A stretch of DNA of 64,000 nt from Asterias rubens (lineage: Eukaryota > Echinodermata > Asteroidea > Forcipulatida > Asteriidae). Positions within the stretch are counted from its first letter, which is position 1, and every line of letters starts with the position of its first letter. The translations under genes were made by a program, and so were the position numbers. Shown in pieces: positions 24,215 to 36,100 of this stretch. The notes below the pieces were generated by a model. The model did not search any database and was not told where the DNA came from. It saw only the letters and a program-made list of their open reading frames with translations. The DNA is taken from NCBI RefSeq assembly GCF_902459465.1, contig NC_047082.1, positions 9,217,407 to 9,281,406 on the forward strand, written 5' to 3'.

Positions 24215-24559
24215 TTAAAGGCAGTGGACACTATTGGTAATTACTCAAAATAATTATCAGCATAAAACCTTACTTTGTAACGAGTAATGGGGAGAGGTTG
24301 GTGGTACAAAACATTGTGAGAAACAGCTCCCTCTGAAGTAGAGTAGTTTTCGAGAAAGAAGCAATTTTTCACGATTTTGATTTAAAAGCACACAACTTCG
24401 TGTGACAAGGGTGTTTTTTCTTTCATAGTTATCTCGCAACTCCGACGACCAATCGAGCTCAAATTTTCACAGGTTTGTTATTGTATGCATATATTGAGAG
24501 GATACACCAAGTGAGAAGACTGGTCTTTGACAATTACCAATAGTGTCCAGGGTCTTTAA
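24215..24559 (-). mobile_element. F1 element, full copy
   Basis: Both TTAA ends are intact. The sequence just outside the right end (TGTGTAGTATTTTCCCC) resembles that outside the F1 copy at 30887-31268. Confidence 0.85.
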
Positions 24560-24593
24560 ATGCATTGTGTAGTATTTTCCCCTGCATTTCTAG

Positions 24594-24693
24594 ATTCAAT
24601 TTTTACAGGTTTGTTATTTTATGCATTATGTGGAGATACACCAGGTAAGAAGACTGGTCTTTGACAACTACCAATAGTGTCCACTGTCTTTAA
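24594..24693 (-). mobile_element. F1 terminal fragment
   Basis: Only the last 100 bases of a minus-orientation copy (ACAGGTTTGTTATTTTATGC to CCACTGTCTTTAA). Confidence 0.75.
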
Positions 24694-25594
24694 GCAATGT
24701 TCATGAGAACCAAAATTGTGCCTGTAATATAGACAGTCTAAGAATAGTTGGGCATTGATTTGCTGCTTTGACCCATCACGGATGACTTCTTATAGGATGG
24801 TTCACACCATAAGAAATAGCTTGATATAAAAAAAAAATCATTTAGTATGAAATAAGGATATTTTTGTACACTCAAACAAACCATTAATGTGTTAATTTAA
24901 TTTTTCATTGAATATAAAATAATTGCACCCGCTCCCTGCTTAATTTCTATTGCTAACACTTCACCCTACTGGGCTTGATTCTACAATTGGCACACGCATT
25001 TCTATTTTATATATAGGTATAAAAAAGTTTGGCTATTAATACAAAATATAAATGTGAAATGTGCATAATTAAACAGTTCAGAATGATACACAAAAATTAT
25101 ATGATCCAATACCTTAAATATTTTCGAATACTATGTTCCGAAATCTAATGATCATAAGATAATCACAATAGAGTCCGAGGATGAGTCAGAATTTTAAAAA
25201 AGACCATGTGAAGTAATCAAACACAAACTTGCATTACGGAGCATTTCAAAGCTGCGAGCTTTTTTGGAATTGTCTATCACTTGCTATAGAGGGCGCTGGT
25301 CCAATAATGGCAAACGGATTAGTGCGAAACACAAAGCTCCTGATAGCACCCAATCCTGAAATGGTAGTTTCAAAAATACTTGAACATAATATTTAAAAGT
25401 CTATCAGCCTCTAGAAAACAAATAAAATATATTATTTTGTATGAAAACAAAACTCTGTTTTAAATGTTGTTTTGGTTTTGACCGTTGAAGCTGTTGCGCT
25501 AGGCTCACCTTACATACAAGCACAATTAAGTTGACCAGACTCCAACATGAAATAATTGCCCAGCATTTTTAGCAAATTTTAAAACATTGCCATT

Positions 25595-26350
25595 TTAAAG
25601 GCACTGGACACTATTGGTCAAAATAACTGTTAGCATAAAAACTTACTTGGTAACGAGCAATGGAGAGCTGTTGTACAAAGACATTGTGAGAAACGGCTCC
25701 CTCTGAAGTAACAAAGTTTTTGAGAAAGAAGTAATTTCTCACTCAAATAAGAATTTGAATTGAATTTGAGACCTCAGCTGATGAGGCCTCGAATTCAAGC
25801 ATCTTGAATGACAAGGGTATTTTGTCCTTCCATTATTATCTCGCAACTTCGACGACCAATTGAGTTCAAATTTTCACAGGGTTGTTATTTTATGCATATG
25901 TTGAGAGTCATTAAAGGGAAGGTACACGTTTGGTAATTGTCAAAGACAAGTCTTCTCACTTGCTGTATCCCAACATAAGCACAAATAACAAGCCTGTACA
26001 AATTTGGGTTCAATTGGTCATCGAAGTTGCGAGAAAATTATGAAACAGAAAACACTTTTGTTAGATGAATTTGTGTGCTTTCAGATAGGAATAAAAGACT
26101 TCTAGCTAGAAGTCTTTTATTATTTAAGTGAGAAATTACCTATATAGGATTTGAAATTACCTCTTTCTCAAAACTACGTTACTTCAGAGGGAGTCGTTTT
26201 CCACAATGTCTTATACTATCAACTGCTCTCCAATGCTCGTTACCAAGTCAGTTTTTAAGTTAATATTTGTTTTGAGTAATTACCAAACGTGTACCTTCCC
26301 TTTAAGTGAGAAGACTGGTCTTTGACAATTACTAATAGTGTTCAGTGCCT
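25595..26350 (-). mobile_element. F1 element carrying a nested F3 element
   Basis: The F1 left part is 25595-25910 and the right part 26306-26350. F3 separates them inside the ATGTTGAGA..GTGAGAAGAC segment. Confidence 0.8.
25911..26305 (+). mobile_element. F3 TTAA element, nested
   Basis: The ends TTAAAGGGAAGGTACACG and CGTGTACCTTCCCTTTAA are exact inverses, with TTAA on both sides. Its interior is related to F1 but distinct, and its centre is a perfect 32-base palindrome (26089-26120). Confidence 0.85.
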
Positions 26351-27125
26351 GGACATGGTATTCTCTCTCTTAATATATAGTGGTGCCCCCAGGTTACACA
26401 CAAATCAAACTGTGGAAAAAAATAAAATAAAAACATATGACGAAAAATCTATGACTAGAGTATACAACGTAGTACTGTAGTTAGCTAATCAACCTGGCGA
26501 TGGTATACAAAAAAACATGCAATAGTTAATTAAATACACACAAAATAATGATAATGAAAAAATAAAACAAATATTAAAAACTTGTTATTTACAAAGCAAA
26601 TAAAATCAAACATAAGCAAAGCAAAGTATACTAAGAAAAATAATTATTATACGATGACCTTAAAGTAGTGCTTGTTCTCTTGATGAGTGTTTGTTTCGAT
26701 GATTGTTTGGCTGTTTGTGATTTTTATTTGCAAGGTGTTTCATCGTTTCCTCGTTTCTCTGTTTCAACAGCTGTGGTCTTGATGAATGGTGTTATATAAA
26801 ACATTGCTGTATGCATGTATGATAAGTGATCGTGACCCTGCTGAAAACAATACAACCCTTTCTTTACGTGATATAGACCTTTAACACGGGGTGTGGTCAT
26901 CTTGATTTTACTCCATTCCAAATCGTTGTAACCAAACTGACGCTAGACGAAATAATAGTATGGTGCCATGCGCAATGCACGTTAGCATTGATTGTTGTTA
27001 TTGGAAAGAGGTAACATGACCAAGATGGTGACAGCGTGATAAAGGTGAGGCACCCCGTACGCTCCCGTGCTATGGTGGGTTGAGGTCAGGGGTTACATTT
27101 TCGAACAGAAGCACAGATCTCTCCA

Positions 27126-27696
27126 TCAGACTGGTCCTACATCTAATACCTCGAGGGCAAAATCAATGTCTGCGCTTTTATATGACACCCCACTGATCGG
27201 CCGTATTTCCCCGCCAGTGGTCGTAGCTGGAGACTCGCTGGCAACGTCGGCCTTTTCAGTTTCAAAAGCATCAACATCGCCCTCAGCGCCCTTCTTGTCA
27301 GAAGCATCAACAATGCCCTCAGCGTCCTTCTTGTCAGAAGCGTCAACAGCGCCCTCAGCGTCCATTTTTTCAGAAACATCAACAACGCCCTCAACGTCAC
27401 TTTTATCATCTGCATCCTTACCGCCATCCCTTCCCTCGTTTGGGTTTTGGGACAGCCGGGCTTTTGACGGAATAGTTGCACATTGATTTGGATATTCGTC
27501 GATGACGGTGGTGTCGTAGGTTGGGTTGACGATGCCGTCCACATCGTTGTGTTTCCCCGTGAATGTGAGGAAGGCAAGATCACCATCAGCGTTCATGGTG
27601 GCCGCCTCGGGACGATGCATCGACATCCTGGTGGGAAAGCAGTCATCCTCGTCAATCTTACTGATAGGTCTAGTATCGATGCCGTCGCCACTACAC
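27126..27696 (-). CDS. Cytoplasmic-tail exon (exon 4) with acidic 12-residue repeats
   Basis: Acceptor CCCTTTTTTCGACAG is strong. The first base completes a Lys codon and 189 residues follow. The repeat block lies at about 27240-27400. Long open frames on the other strand here are shadows of the repeat. Confidence 0.8.
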
Positions 27697-29827
27697 CTGT
27701 CGAAAAAAGGGAGGAGTAAACAGGGGGTAAATAAATCGAACAACAAACCTAAGTAATAATGGTGGTGGTGGGGGCGGGGACACGGACCGAGTTTATACGG
27801 ACATAACAATTATTGTAGTGGGGGTCGTGCGCAGACCCACCCTTCAGACATGAACAATTATGGGGGTGGGGTGGGGTGGGGTGGGCAGACCCAAGCTATA
27901 CAGAGAAACAATCGAATGGGGAAGGATGGGGGGGGGGGGCGAGTCACAGACAGATGGCACGTTAAGCTACTGGTGCCGTGTCTTGATTGTAACGCACGTA
28001 ACATTACCCACAGTGCACTTCATCGAAAAGAGAAGGGGTTTTCCGCGGTGTTCCTGGTTCGATCGGCAGCATATTGCGCCACAGCACCTTGTAGACCAAT
28101 ATACTGACTGTGGAAGCGCCTAGAGCGTCACTGACTGACTGGTATGACGCCTGTAAAAGCGGCTACTGTTAAGAAACAATCATGGAAGCGGGGGTAGGGG
28201 TGTCAAAGCTACGGACAGAAACAATAAACGAGAGGGGAATAACTGCATTCCCATATGACATATCTATCAATAAACATTGTTTAGACACAGTTATTGTTTG
28301 ATTGGCTAAATTAAGTCCAAGAATAAGCCGAGTTTGACAACAAATAATCTACTCACTTCTTGTAAATGCAGAATGCAGCGATTACAAACAGCACTAGTAG
28401 CAGTACTCCTCCCCCAACACCGGTGGCGATGATTTCTCCCTGCCCTAGAGCTGGTCCTGAAAAGCATAAACATAATCATCGATAGTCAATCTTGATACAC
28501 ATTGACCAAGCGAAGAAACACACATTCTCAAGAGTGCATCCTTGTGGAGCATTCTTGTGTTCTTTTTGTCCCTGCCCTTGATCACTTTCCCATATATGGA
28601 TTTTGTACATTTCCTCGTTGAGTTAAACACCCCATGTTTTAGAATTCCCCCTACGTGGTCCTTTTATTCCAACCCCTTTGTTTTCTCATAGGTCTCTACA
28701 ATACACTCATCACACCGAACTAGTTTCCACTACGTTCTGAAAAAAAGTAGTCTTGTTCCAAGACGATACCAATGTGTGCGGCGAGGATCGAGGGAGCGAG
28801 GCGGGGGACTGCGACAGTTGACTGATAGTGTGAATAAAAACGTCTTGCACTAAGACTACATTTTTCAGAACGAGTTCGGTGTGATGTGGGCTAATGGTAC
28901 CGAAAACGAGCACAGAAGTTTATCAACCCATATTGCACACAGTATAGTCTTACCTGCAGTTGTGCTCATTGTCTTAGGAGGTGACGGCAACACAGTGCTT
29001 GGCATTAGTGTCGTTGGCGATGACATTGTTGTCATCTGTGTGGATTGATCCGTCTCGGGTGTCGACGACGACATACTGCTTGTAACTGAAGAAGTCCCAT
29101 CCCTCGTTGAGGGTGAATCTGTTGACTCTAGAACTGTCGTGTTCAGAGTTTCCGGATTTGACGTTGACATCGTGGTCATGTTAGACCCTGAAGCATCACC
29201 AATTGATGTCCTTACCGTAACTGAAGAAGTCTCATCCCTCGTTGAGGGTGAATCTGTTGACTCTAGAACTGTCGTGTTCAGAGTTTCCGGATTTGACGTT
29301 GACATCGTGGTCATGTTAGACACTGAAGCATCACCAGATGTCCTTACCGTTGAGTTCGCGAAGACAGGTTGGACAAACAAGATTAGTAGGCCTGACACTA
29401 GGTTGGTAATCAACGCCATTTGAACCTGAACAAAAAAAACAGACAATTTTCAAATCTAATTAAACCTGTAAATTGGAATATTAACCGACCGACTATATGC
29501 AAAGACTCAAACCTGGCATTATGAGGACTTAGGAATTTGCATGTTGGACAGGAACATGCGGAAAGCAATCACACGTCCGTTGGAAGCCGTTTACATGTAC
29601 TTAAGAACAACATCAAACAAATGTTGGTGGCAAAGGTACTTGATGAGGTAGATCACCGATGCATACACACCACTGAAATACCTCGATCCTCGATTGTTTT
29701 GAATTTTGTAATTATGTATGGTTAAACATACGGTTTGCGGACAATCAAATTAACAACTAGTTTTATTTGTAAATTTTCCAGAGTTAATTTTAGTAATAGT
29801 TTTTGAGCTTACCGATTGTATCTCCAT
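27126..29827 (-). CDS. Ser/Thr-rich type I membrane protein with internal repeats, four-exon model
   Basis: Reverse-strand exons 29813-29827, 28954-29425, 28357-28456 and 27126-27696 join in frame to 385 residues. The signal peptide (about 1-28, core ITNLVSGLLILFVQPVF) is followed by an ectodomain to about 162 made of two nearly identical 44-residue Ser/Thr repeats (core SNMTTMSTSNPETLNTTVLE) and a Ser/Thr/Pro stalk. A helix spans about 171-194, preceded by a GVGGG run and followed by YKK. The tail (197-385) has NPTY (253-256), an NPxY-type adaptor/endocytosis motif, then four 12-residue acidic repeats of the form DAEGxVDASDKK. There is no cysteine-rich or adhesion domain, so a heavily O-glycosylated cell-surface protein is the best reading. 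Ligand and signalling are unknown. Confidence 0.75.
27765..27945. repeat. G-rich tract in intron 3
   Basis: Repeated GGGGT/GGGG runs, including (GGGGT) units at about 27860-27884. On this strand they could form a G-quadruplex; the gene is transcribed from the other strand. Confidence 0.6.
28357..28456 (-). CDS. Transmembrane exon (exon 3) of the repeat-tailed protein
   Basis: Acceptor TGCTTTTCAG and donor GTGAGT bound 100 bases, phase 1 in and phase 2 out. It encodes a GVGGG-initiated hydrophobic helix ending CIYK. Confidence 0.85.
28954..29425 (-). CDS. Signal peptide and Ser/Thr-repeat exon (exon 2)
   Basis: Acceptor TTTTTTTTGTTCAG and donor GTAAGA bound 472 bases. The two 44-residue repeats correspond to a direct DNA repeat of about 132-135 bases (about 29080-29345) with very few differences. 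Confidence 0.82.
29813..29827 (-). CDS. First coding exon (MEIQS) of the repeat-tailed protein
   Basis: ATG is at 29827 (complement) and donor GTAAGC follows the fifth codon in phase 0. The frame runs on into exon 2, where a second Met (29419) precedes the hydrophobic core. Translation could start at either Met. Confidence 0.5.
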
Positions 29828-30370
29828 GACTTGTGTTTGCACCAGCTCGCAACAGGAATATGGGAATAGAATTACCGTCACTTATAGCTTCCTGGTTTGC
29901 CACCTGCATCAAATACCTCGCCAATGTCACCCAGATCCGATCAACACTCACTAATAATCGAAGCCGTTCTATTTCAGTGCTCTCCTAGCTACAGCCTACG
30001 AAAAGGCCGCCACATAGAACACCCGGATGCGGAAACGGAATGTTAAAAAAAGCATAGCCTTTTGTCAACGGAAAAAAGGGATTGGATTGAGTGTACACAA
30101 ACATGTGGAGTTTCAAAAGAAATGATTCAGACTTGGGAGAGATTTGGATTATAGCTTGCATGACGTTCACGTGTAGTTGTTTCCTTGTATGGGCCGAGGT
30201 GTTGGTGCTTTATTATACATGGCATGGGAAACCGCACGTACACATATCGGTTATATGTGACTCCTGAAGTTTAACTAATTAATGATTATGCTCATGTTTT
30301 TGTTAGTTTACCCCTGATGAATTGGCAGAAATAAACTTTTGACCATGACTCGTTTTTGTTATACCAAGCA

Positions 30371-30414
30371 TGTCAGCAAATCATGTCGTTAATTAACGAC
30401 ATGATTTGCTGACA
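30371..30414. repeat. Perfect 44-base palindrome
   Basis: TGTCAGCAAATCATGTCGTT then AATT then the exact inverse, with no spacer. Four further bases pair beyond one mismatch on each side. Confidence 0.95.
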
Positions 30415-30490
30415 CGCTTGTTATCACAAACACAATTCATGGTCCAAACTTTCACATTGACCGTCCAAAGGTCCCCTGACGTCATTGAAA

Positions 30491-30630
30491 TACATTTGTG
30501 AGTCGTGGGTTCGAATCCCACCCGAGTTATATGACTGTTATATTTTTTTTCACAGGACTCAGGGAAAAGAACTAAGTATACAGTGCTAACACACATCGGT
30601 AAAATTAATATTTTTAATCAATGCAAATTT
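30491..30630 (+). repeat. tRNA-derived SINE-like element, copy B (5' truncated)
   Basis: It begins inside the tRNA head (GTCGTGGGTTCGAATCCCAC) and shares the tail CAGTGCTAACACACATCGG with copy A. Confidence 0.65.
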
Positions 30631-30886
30631 AACATCTATTGTATCAATAGTACTGCCTTCTTTCACTCCTGTTGGTGACTGTGCGAACCTTATAGGACGG
30701 GAGATCACGAAGAACAAAAACCCTTCCGATAGTTTCGAAATGATCAGGTTACAAACAAAGCTTCATTTTCAGGACATACATTGTGTAACACAGTACAATG
30801 TGTTACTTCACATTCTTTTGACTCCTGAGTTTTACCGGTTTCGAAAGGGGAAACACCAACCAGTCCCTATGAGCGGAAATTTATTA

Positions 30887-31268
30887 TTAAAGGCAGTGGA
30901 TTGGTAATTACTCAAAATAGTTATTATCACAAAACCATTCTTGATTACGAGTAATGGGGTGAGGTTGATAGTATAAAACATTGTGAGAAACGGCTCCCTC
31001 TGAATTGACGCAGTTTTTTTGGAGAAATTTTCCACGAATTTGATTTTGAGACCTCAATTCAAGTTTAGAATTTGAGGTCTCGAAATCAAGCATCTGAAAG
31101 CACATAACTTCGTGTGACAAGGGTGTTTTTTCTTTCATAGTTATCTTGCAACTCCGACGACTAATCAAACTCAAATTTTCACAGGTTTGTTATTTTATGC
31201 GTATGTTTAGATACACCAAGTGAGAAGACCGGTCTTTGACAATTACCCAAAGTGTCTAGGGTCTTTAA
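30887..31268 (-). mobile_element. F1 element, full copy
   Basis: TTAA on both ends. The left end has lost several bases (GGCAGTGGATTGGTAAT). Confidence 0.82.
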
Positions 31269-31299
31269 ATGTATTGTGTTGTATTTCCCCCGCATTCCT

Positions 31300-31460
31300 A
31301 GATTCAAACTGGGGACCTATAACAAAAGAGGACAATAGGGACCAGGATTCGAGAAAGGTCCACAGTTGGACAACGTTTACAAACCCGAAAGGGAGCTGTT
31401 GCAATTCAAGAGGGACAAAAGGAGGTCCACGGCTGCATGCGTATACAAGCTTGTGGGTGT
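31300..31460 (-). repeat. Dispersed repeat shared with 53735-53905
   Basis: The reverse strand reads CAACAGCTCCCTTTCGGGTT and TTTGTAAACG, and its partner reads CAACAGCTCCCTTTGGTTTT and TTTGTACACG. Open frames here are repeat-derived. Confidence 0.6.
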
Positions 31461-32081
31461 GTATCTGAACTAATACATTCAACGCAGTCCTTAAAACAAA
31501 TTGATGCAGAAACTTGCATTTTATCAACTATATCCGTTTCGGAAATTTATTGTCCAAGTAGATACAAACATGGGGTTTTCACAGTAGATTGTACAGAAAT
31601 AGAAGACAGCAGTCCCTTTTAACAATAAACATCTAAATCAAAGACGACTCAAACAGCAACAACTATTATTATGATAATGTCAATCGGCTGCACAATGAGT
31701 TCTCCTTGTCAGCCGTGAACATCATGACAAAACAATCGTGGATTGCACCAGAGCCTACGTCAATACCTGTCCATAATCATCTTTCACCTATATTCATTTC
31801 ACATGGTGAATCAATTCAAATCCTATGTACAAATACAACACATGCAATTATATCATTCACAAAACAAACTGCAGACGACCGACAGTAAGCTTTCCATATC
31901 TGTGTTTTGATTGGCATGGTCCGAATTAAGTGACGTTTGTCAGCTGCACCAACACCGGGGACAATCAAAGCATAGCTTATGTCCCCGCACATTTTATCCA
32001 ATGATTGAAATAACTTATTCAATAAAATCACCGGGTATGTAAGAGCAATTCCCGTCGATACCATGGATAAAGGCAAGGGAT

Positions 32082-32253
32082 GGCCCTTTTCGAAACCACG
32101 GCTTCGGCTTTGGATTCGTCTTCAGGATCCGTTCTCTCGTCTGAAGCCCAGAGCGCCTATATTACGCACATCACACGCAATTGTAAAACAACCGACAGGC
32201 CAAGCTGGCCTAAAGCTGAATCCAAAGCTGAAGCCGTCGTTTCGAAAAGGGCC
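32082..32253. mobile_element. F9 palindromic element
   Basis: 172 bases with inverted ends GGCCCTTTTCGAAACCACGG and its near-inverse, continuing through CTTCGGCTTTGGATTC. A single-ended fragment is at about 44748-44790. Confidence 0.85.
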
Positions 32254-32546
32254 TACACTAGGCATAGCAGCTGCCTTAGAGAGCGCCATCTGTTGACAGT
32301 TAGCTGGCAAGCTCCACAGAAAAATGTTCTGTCCACATCAAACGCGGTGTGATTCCGGGATGGACACTCGAGCGCTTAGAAGAGTTGCAAAGTAAAATGT
32401 ATTGCAAATTGCAAAACTAACAACAAATTGCTTTGTAATCAAATTGCCAGGAACTTGCTAGTGATAACTGGTATGGTAACCTGCTCTGTTATAAAGCAAC
32501 TTTACACAGGTCATTGACGACACATCGACACAAGCCGTGGTTGTGA

Positions 32547-33141
32547 CTACACGGTGTTCACTCGTTGTCTAGACTCCACTGCATCCGTTTCTTTTGTGTA
32601 GTAACTCAACCCCTTGAAGGGTTTGTTCCTCTTGAAGAATCTCCTCATAGACTCCAAACTGCTCATATCAGACGTCTTCTCGTATATGATGTTCTCTACC
32701 CATCCACTGTCATTCTGGCTGCCATTGTTGCTGTTAAAAAGTTGCATTGACGAAGAAGTGACGTAAGAGTCCTCTGCCGGCATGGTGATGTCACTGGTGC
32801 TCCCGTCGCTGGTAATCAGATCCCAGGTACCAGTACAGGTCGTCGTCATTGTCGTACTGGCACCAAACTCAACGTCCGACCTGTCCATGGCAAGCTCCAA
32901 GTCGGCCTCCGTGATCTCGGCGTAGATGCTTGAGTGGAGACTATCGCGCATGCTCAGTTTGGACAGGCAGCTCGATAGGCTGTGGATGCGGGAGTTTGAA
33001 TGACGATTACGATGATGCGATGTCCGGGATTGAGGGCGCTTTTTCATTAGTGCCATGGAAGAAACGGAGGAAGATTTCATTTTATAAGCTTCCTTGCCTT
33101 GGATTTCCTCGTAGTCGTGACTGAAGTGGAACCTCCGATAC
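32547..33141 (-). CDS. Cytoplasmic-tail exon of the MAM receptor
   Basis: Acceptor GATTTTGTTTTAG; the first base completes an Arg codon. It encodes 197 residues rich in Ser, with the ITIM-like SIYAEI at about 32920-32940. Confidence 0.85.
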
Positions 33142-36100
33142 CTAAAACAAAATCAACGAACCCAGAAGTAATTTTAGTTTGTGAGGAGAGAAGGTAAATG
33201 AACGACCTCTAATGAAATGAGCTTACTTTTTTATCAAAAATCAAACAAACATGCGGCGTACTGTGCACACAAAGTATTTTGATAGCGCCCTCTTTTGACA
33301 TACCGTCGTTTCCTCCTCGTCAGCGAGAAAACGACGAACACAAATGCGAGGATAAACACGACCAGAAGACTCGTCGAAACAACTGCTAAAATGAAGCACA
33401 TTGGAACGCCCTCATCGTCCGGATCTACAAGTGATTGGGAGAAGAAAAAAGAAAAAAAAACAGGTGTGAGTGGAGAGGAAATTGTATGTAATTGGTCTGA
33501 TGGGCTGCCAATTACCACGTTCCTGTTCGACATCCTATAGTGAATTAAGAACAAATTTCAAAATATAGGTAAAGGATTGTGCTTGAATAAAAGGGAGTTT
33601 GTGAACAGGAAGGACTTTGTTTTTTTGTAGATATTTAGAGGTATCAATGAAGTCTTGTTAAAGGAACTAACACTATTGGTAATTAATCATACTAATATTG
33701 TTAGCATCAAAACTTACTAGGTATCGAGTAATGGAGAGCTGCTTATAGTATTATACATTGTGAGAAACAGCTCTCTCTGAAGTAACGTAATTTTTGAGAA
33801 AAAGCTTTTATTAAAAGACTTGTGGTCTGATGAAGCCTTTTATATATCGCACAAACTTGAGCAACATGGTGTTTTTTTTTCTTTGCATATTTCGATGACA
33901 AATAATTGAGCCCCAATTTCACAGGTTTGTTATGTTGCATATGATGGGATACACCAAGTGAAAATACTGGTCTTTGATAATTACCAAACCGTGTCCAGTG
34001 CCTTTAAAGGCAGTGGACACTATTGGTAATTTGCTCAAAATAATTATCATCATAAAACCTTACTTGATTACGAGTAATGGGGAGAGGTTGATGGTATAAA
34101 ACATTGTGAGAAACAGCTCCCTCTGAAGTGACGTAGTTTTCGAGAAAGAAGTAGTTTTCCACGAATTTGATTTCGAGACCTCAAGTTTAGAATTTGAGGT
34201 CTCGAAATCAAGCATCCGAAAAGCACACAACTTCGTGACACAAGGTTTTTTTTCCTTTCACTATTATCTCGCAAATTCGACGACCGATTGAGCTCAAATT
34301 TTAACAGGTTTGTTATTTTATGCATATTATGTTGAGATACATCAAGTGAGAAGACTGGTCTTTGACTATTACCAATAGTGTCCACTGTCTTTAAAGGAGG
34401 TTATGGTGTACACCTTATCAGCTTATGAGTCACGGGCAGCCTGTGACTCCAAGGCCAAGTGTAACTTTCTGCCTCAAAATCACAGTCAAAGTTGGGGATT
34501 CTAGATTTGTGTGATCACTAGGACCACATCCATTTATACCTGCCTCTCATTTTGTGGGGGTGTGAACTCTACAACCATGGCATTTCAAAGGGAAACCTTT
34601 ATCGACATTTTGATGGGGTCATTAATTTTGTGGTCAGGAGAAGAATACCAATTATAGGCGGGTGTGATTAAAGGCGGGTGTGCTGTAAAGTTGGTTTCGC
34701 TTTTGTATTGTGTTTGTTTTTTTTATTTTTGGGGTTGAACAAAGAATTGACTAGAGTGGGATTCGAACCAACGACCTCCGGATTAAGGTGCCGACGCTCT
34801 ACCAACTGAGCTATCTAGCCCTTTGTTGGCGGTGTCCCTATTTTGTCAATATTTTTTGTTCGGGGGTGCCAGTCAGAAGCCATACAACCGTTAACTGCCG
34901 TGTGTTTGTATTTTGTAATAAAATTTTTGTATTGTTGCTGTCATATGATTTTTAGAGGACACCCTAATAAAAACAAATTACACTTTAAACTTGTAATGTG
35001 TGATGAAATAATAACATTGAATTGAATTGTTATTGATGTGTTTGTGAAGCAAACCAGATTATCTCTACTGTTTTCCACCTACCGGCTGCCTTCTCCTGAA
35101 ATACAGTGCTAACTGAATTATCCACAGTCTCCACATTGTAGATGGCCTGCTGATGTGACGTCATAGTAGTGACTGGGGTAGGCGTCCCTGTACGCTGTGT
35201 TGGGGGCGGCTGCATCGGTTTGTTGTTTGCCAGTATCGATGAGGTGTTCTTGAAAACCGACTCGACGGGCTTGGATGGTTCAGCTGTTAAAATACATAAA
35301 TAGGCCCATTACTACAAGTTAATATCTGGTTTGAGGCATTGCATGGTGAGGTATCAATGGTCACGGTAACAACAAACTTGCTAGGTCGATTCTTTTAAGA
35401 ACTTGTCTTGCACTTGTCTTGCCAAAAAATCTACTCCGCGGTAGAAATACATATACAGCGAGAAAAGTTCTCAATAGATCATAATCTACCCAGCAAGTAG
35501 ATAATTACTGTGTTTTTTCAGAGAAAATGTTATGTTTTTTTGTATTGACTATAAATACTCACTAATTACAAACAACTCGTCGAAGAGAGAAGGAGCAAGC
35601 TTTTCCAAACAGCAATCAAATATTGAGATTTTACATGGCAATGTGACTCTTTCAATTTTCAAGTAATTTGTATGGTTCTTAACTTCAGTCCTCTATAATG
35701 TTTTTTGTGTGTGTGCAGTTGGAAAAGTTCAACAAGTCGCGAAAATTCTTACCAGTGACTTTCTCCCGTTGTTGATTGGTGTAGGAGTACAATTTGACGA
35801 TGACGTCATCAACTGCAACACGACTGTTCCTGGAAATGCCCAACTCCGCTTCAATCACCAACTGTAGGTTAAATAATCAAATTTGTGTCTTACAAAAAGT
35901 ACCCAAACCCGTTAAGTTCAGAAACACGTATTTTTTTCGGTGTTGTGATGGCTTGGTCATTTCTTACTATGCCCAACAGATTATTTAGTGAAGTGAGACA
36001 GACACATCCTTAAACTGGGTACAGTTTGTAGACCTGGACACCGGACACCCAGATCAAGAACGAGGGGGGTTGGATGGAGGAGGGGGACAACAGGAAGATA

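Larger units (their letters stand above)
21524..27125. other. Intergenic interval 5' of the mucin-like gene, 3' of the repeat-tailed gene
   Basis: The promoter of the mucin-like gene must lie at its low end, but I cannot point to a core element. A weak tRNA-like stretch is at about 21693-21760 (reverse strand, GGTAGCTCAGTT). F1 copies are at 23587, 24215, 24594 and 25595, and a G-run at about 23457-23473. AT-rich low-complexity sequence fills much of 24820-25140 and 26400-26650. Confidence 0.5.
29828..32546. other. Intergenic interval between the repeat-tailed gene and the MAM receptor
   Basis: It holds a perfect palindrome (30371-30414), SINE copy B (30491), an F1 copy (30887), a dispersed repeat (31300-31460) and F9 (32082). 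No exon is supported. Confidence 0.5.

Noticed and set aside
27067..27719. Ser/Ala/Thr-rich plus-strand frames
   Set aside because: Antisense of the acidic tail repeats of the 27126-29827 gene.
15427..34394. Regularly recurring repeats as a possible CRISPR-like array
   Set aside because: The units are 350-400-base TTAA-flanked transposon remnants in both orientations and irregularly spaced, in an animal genome.
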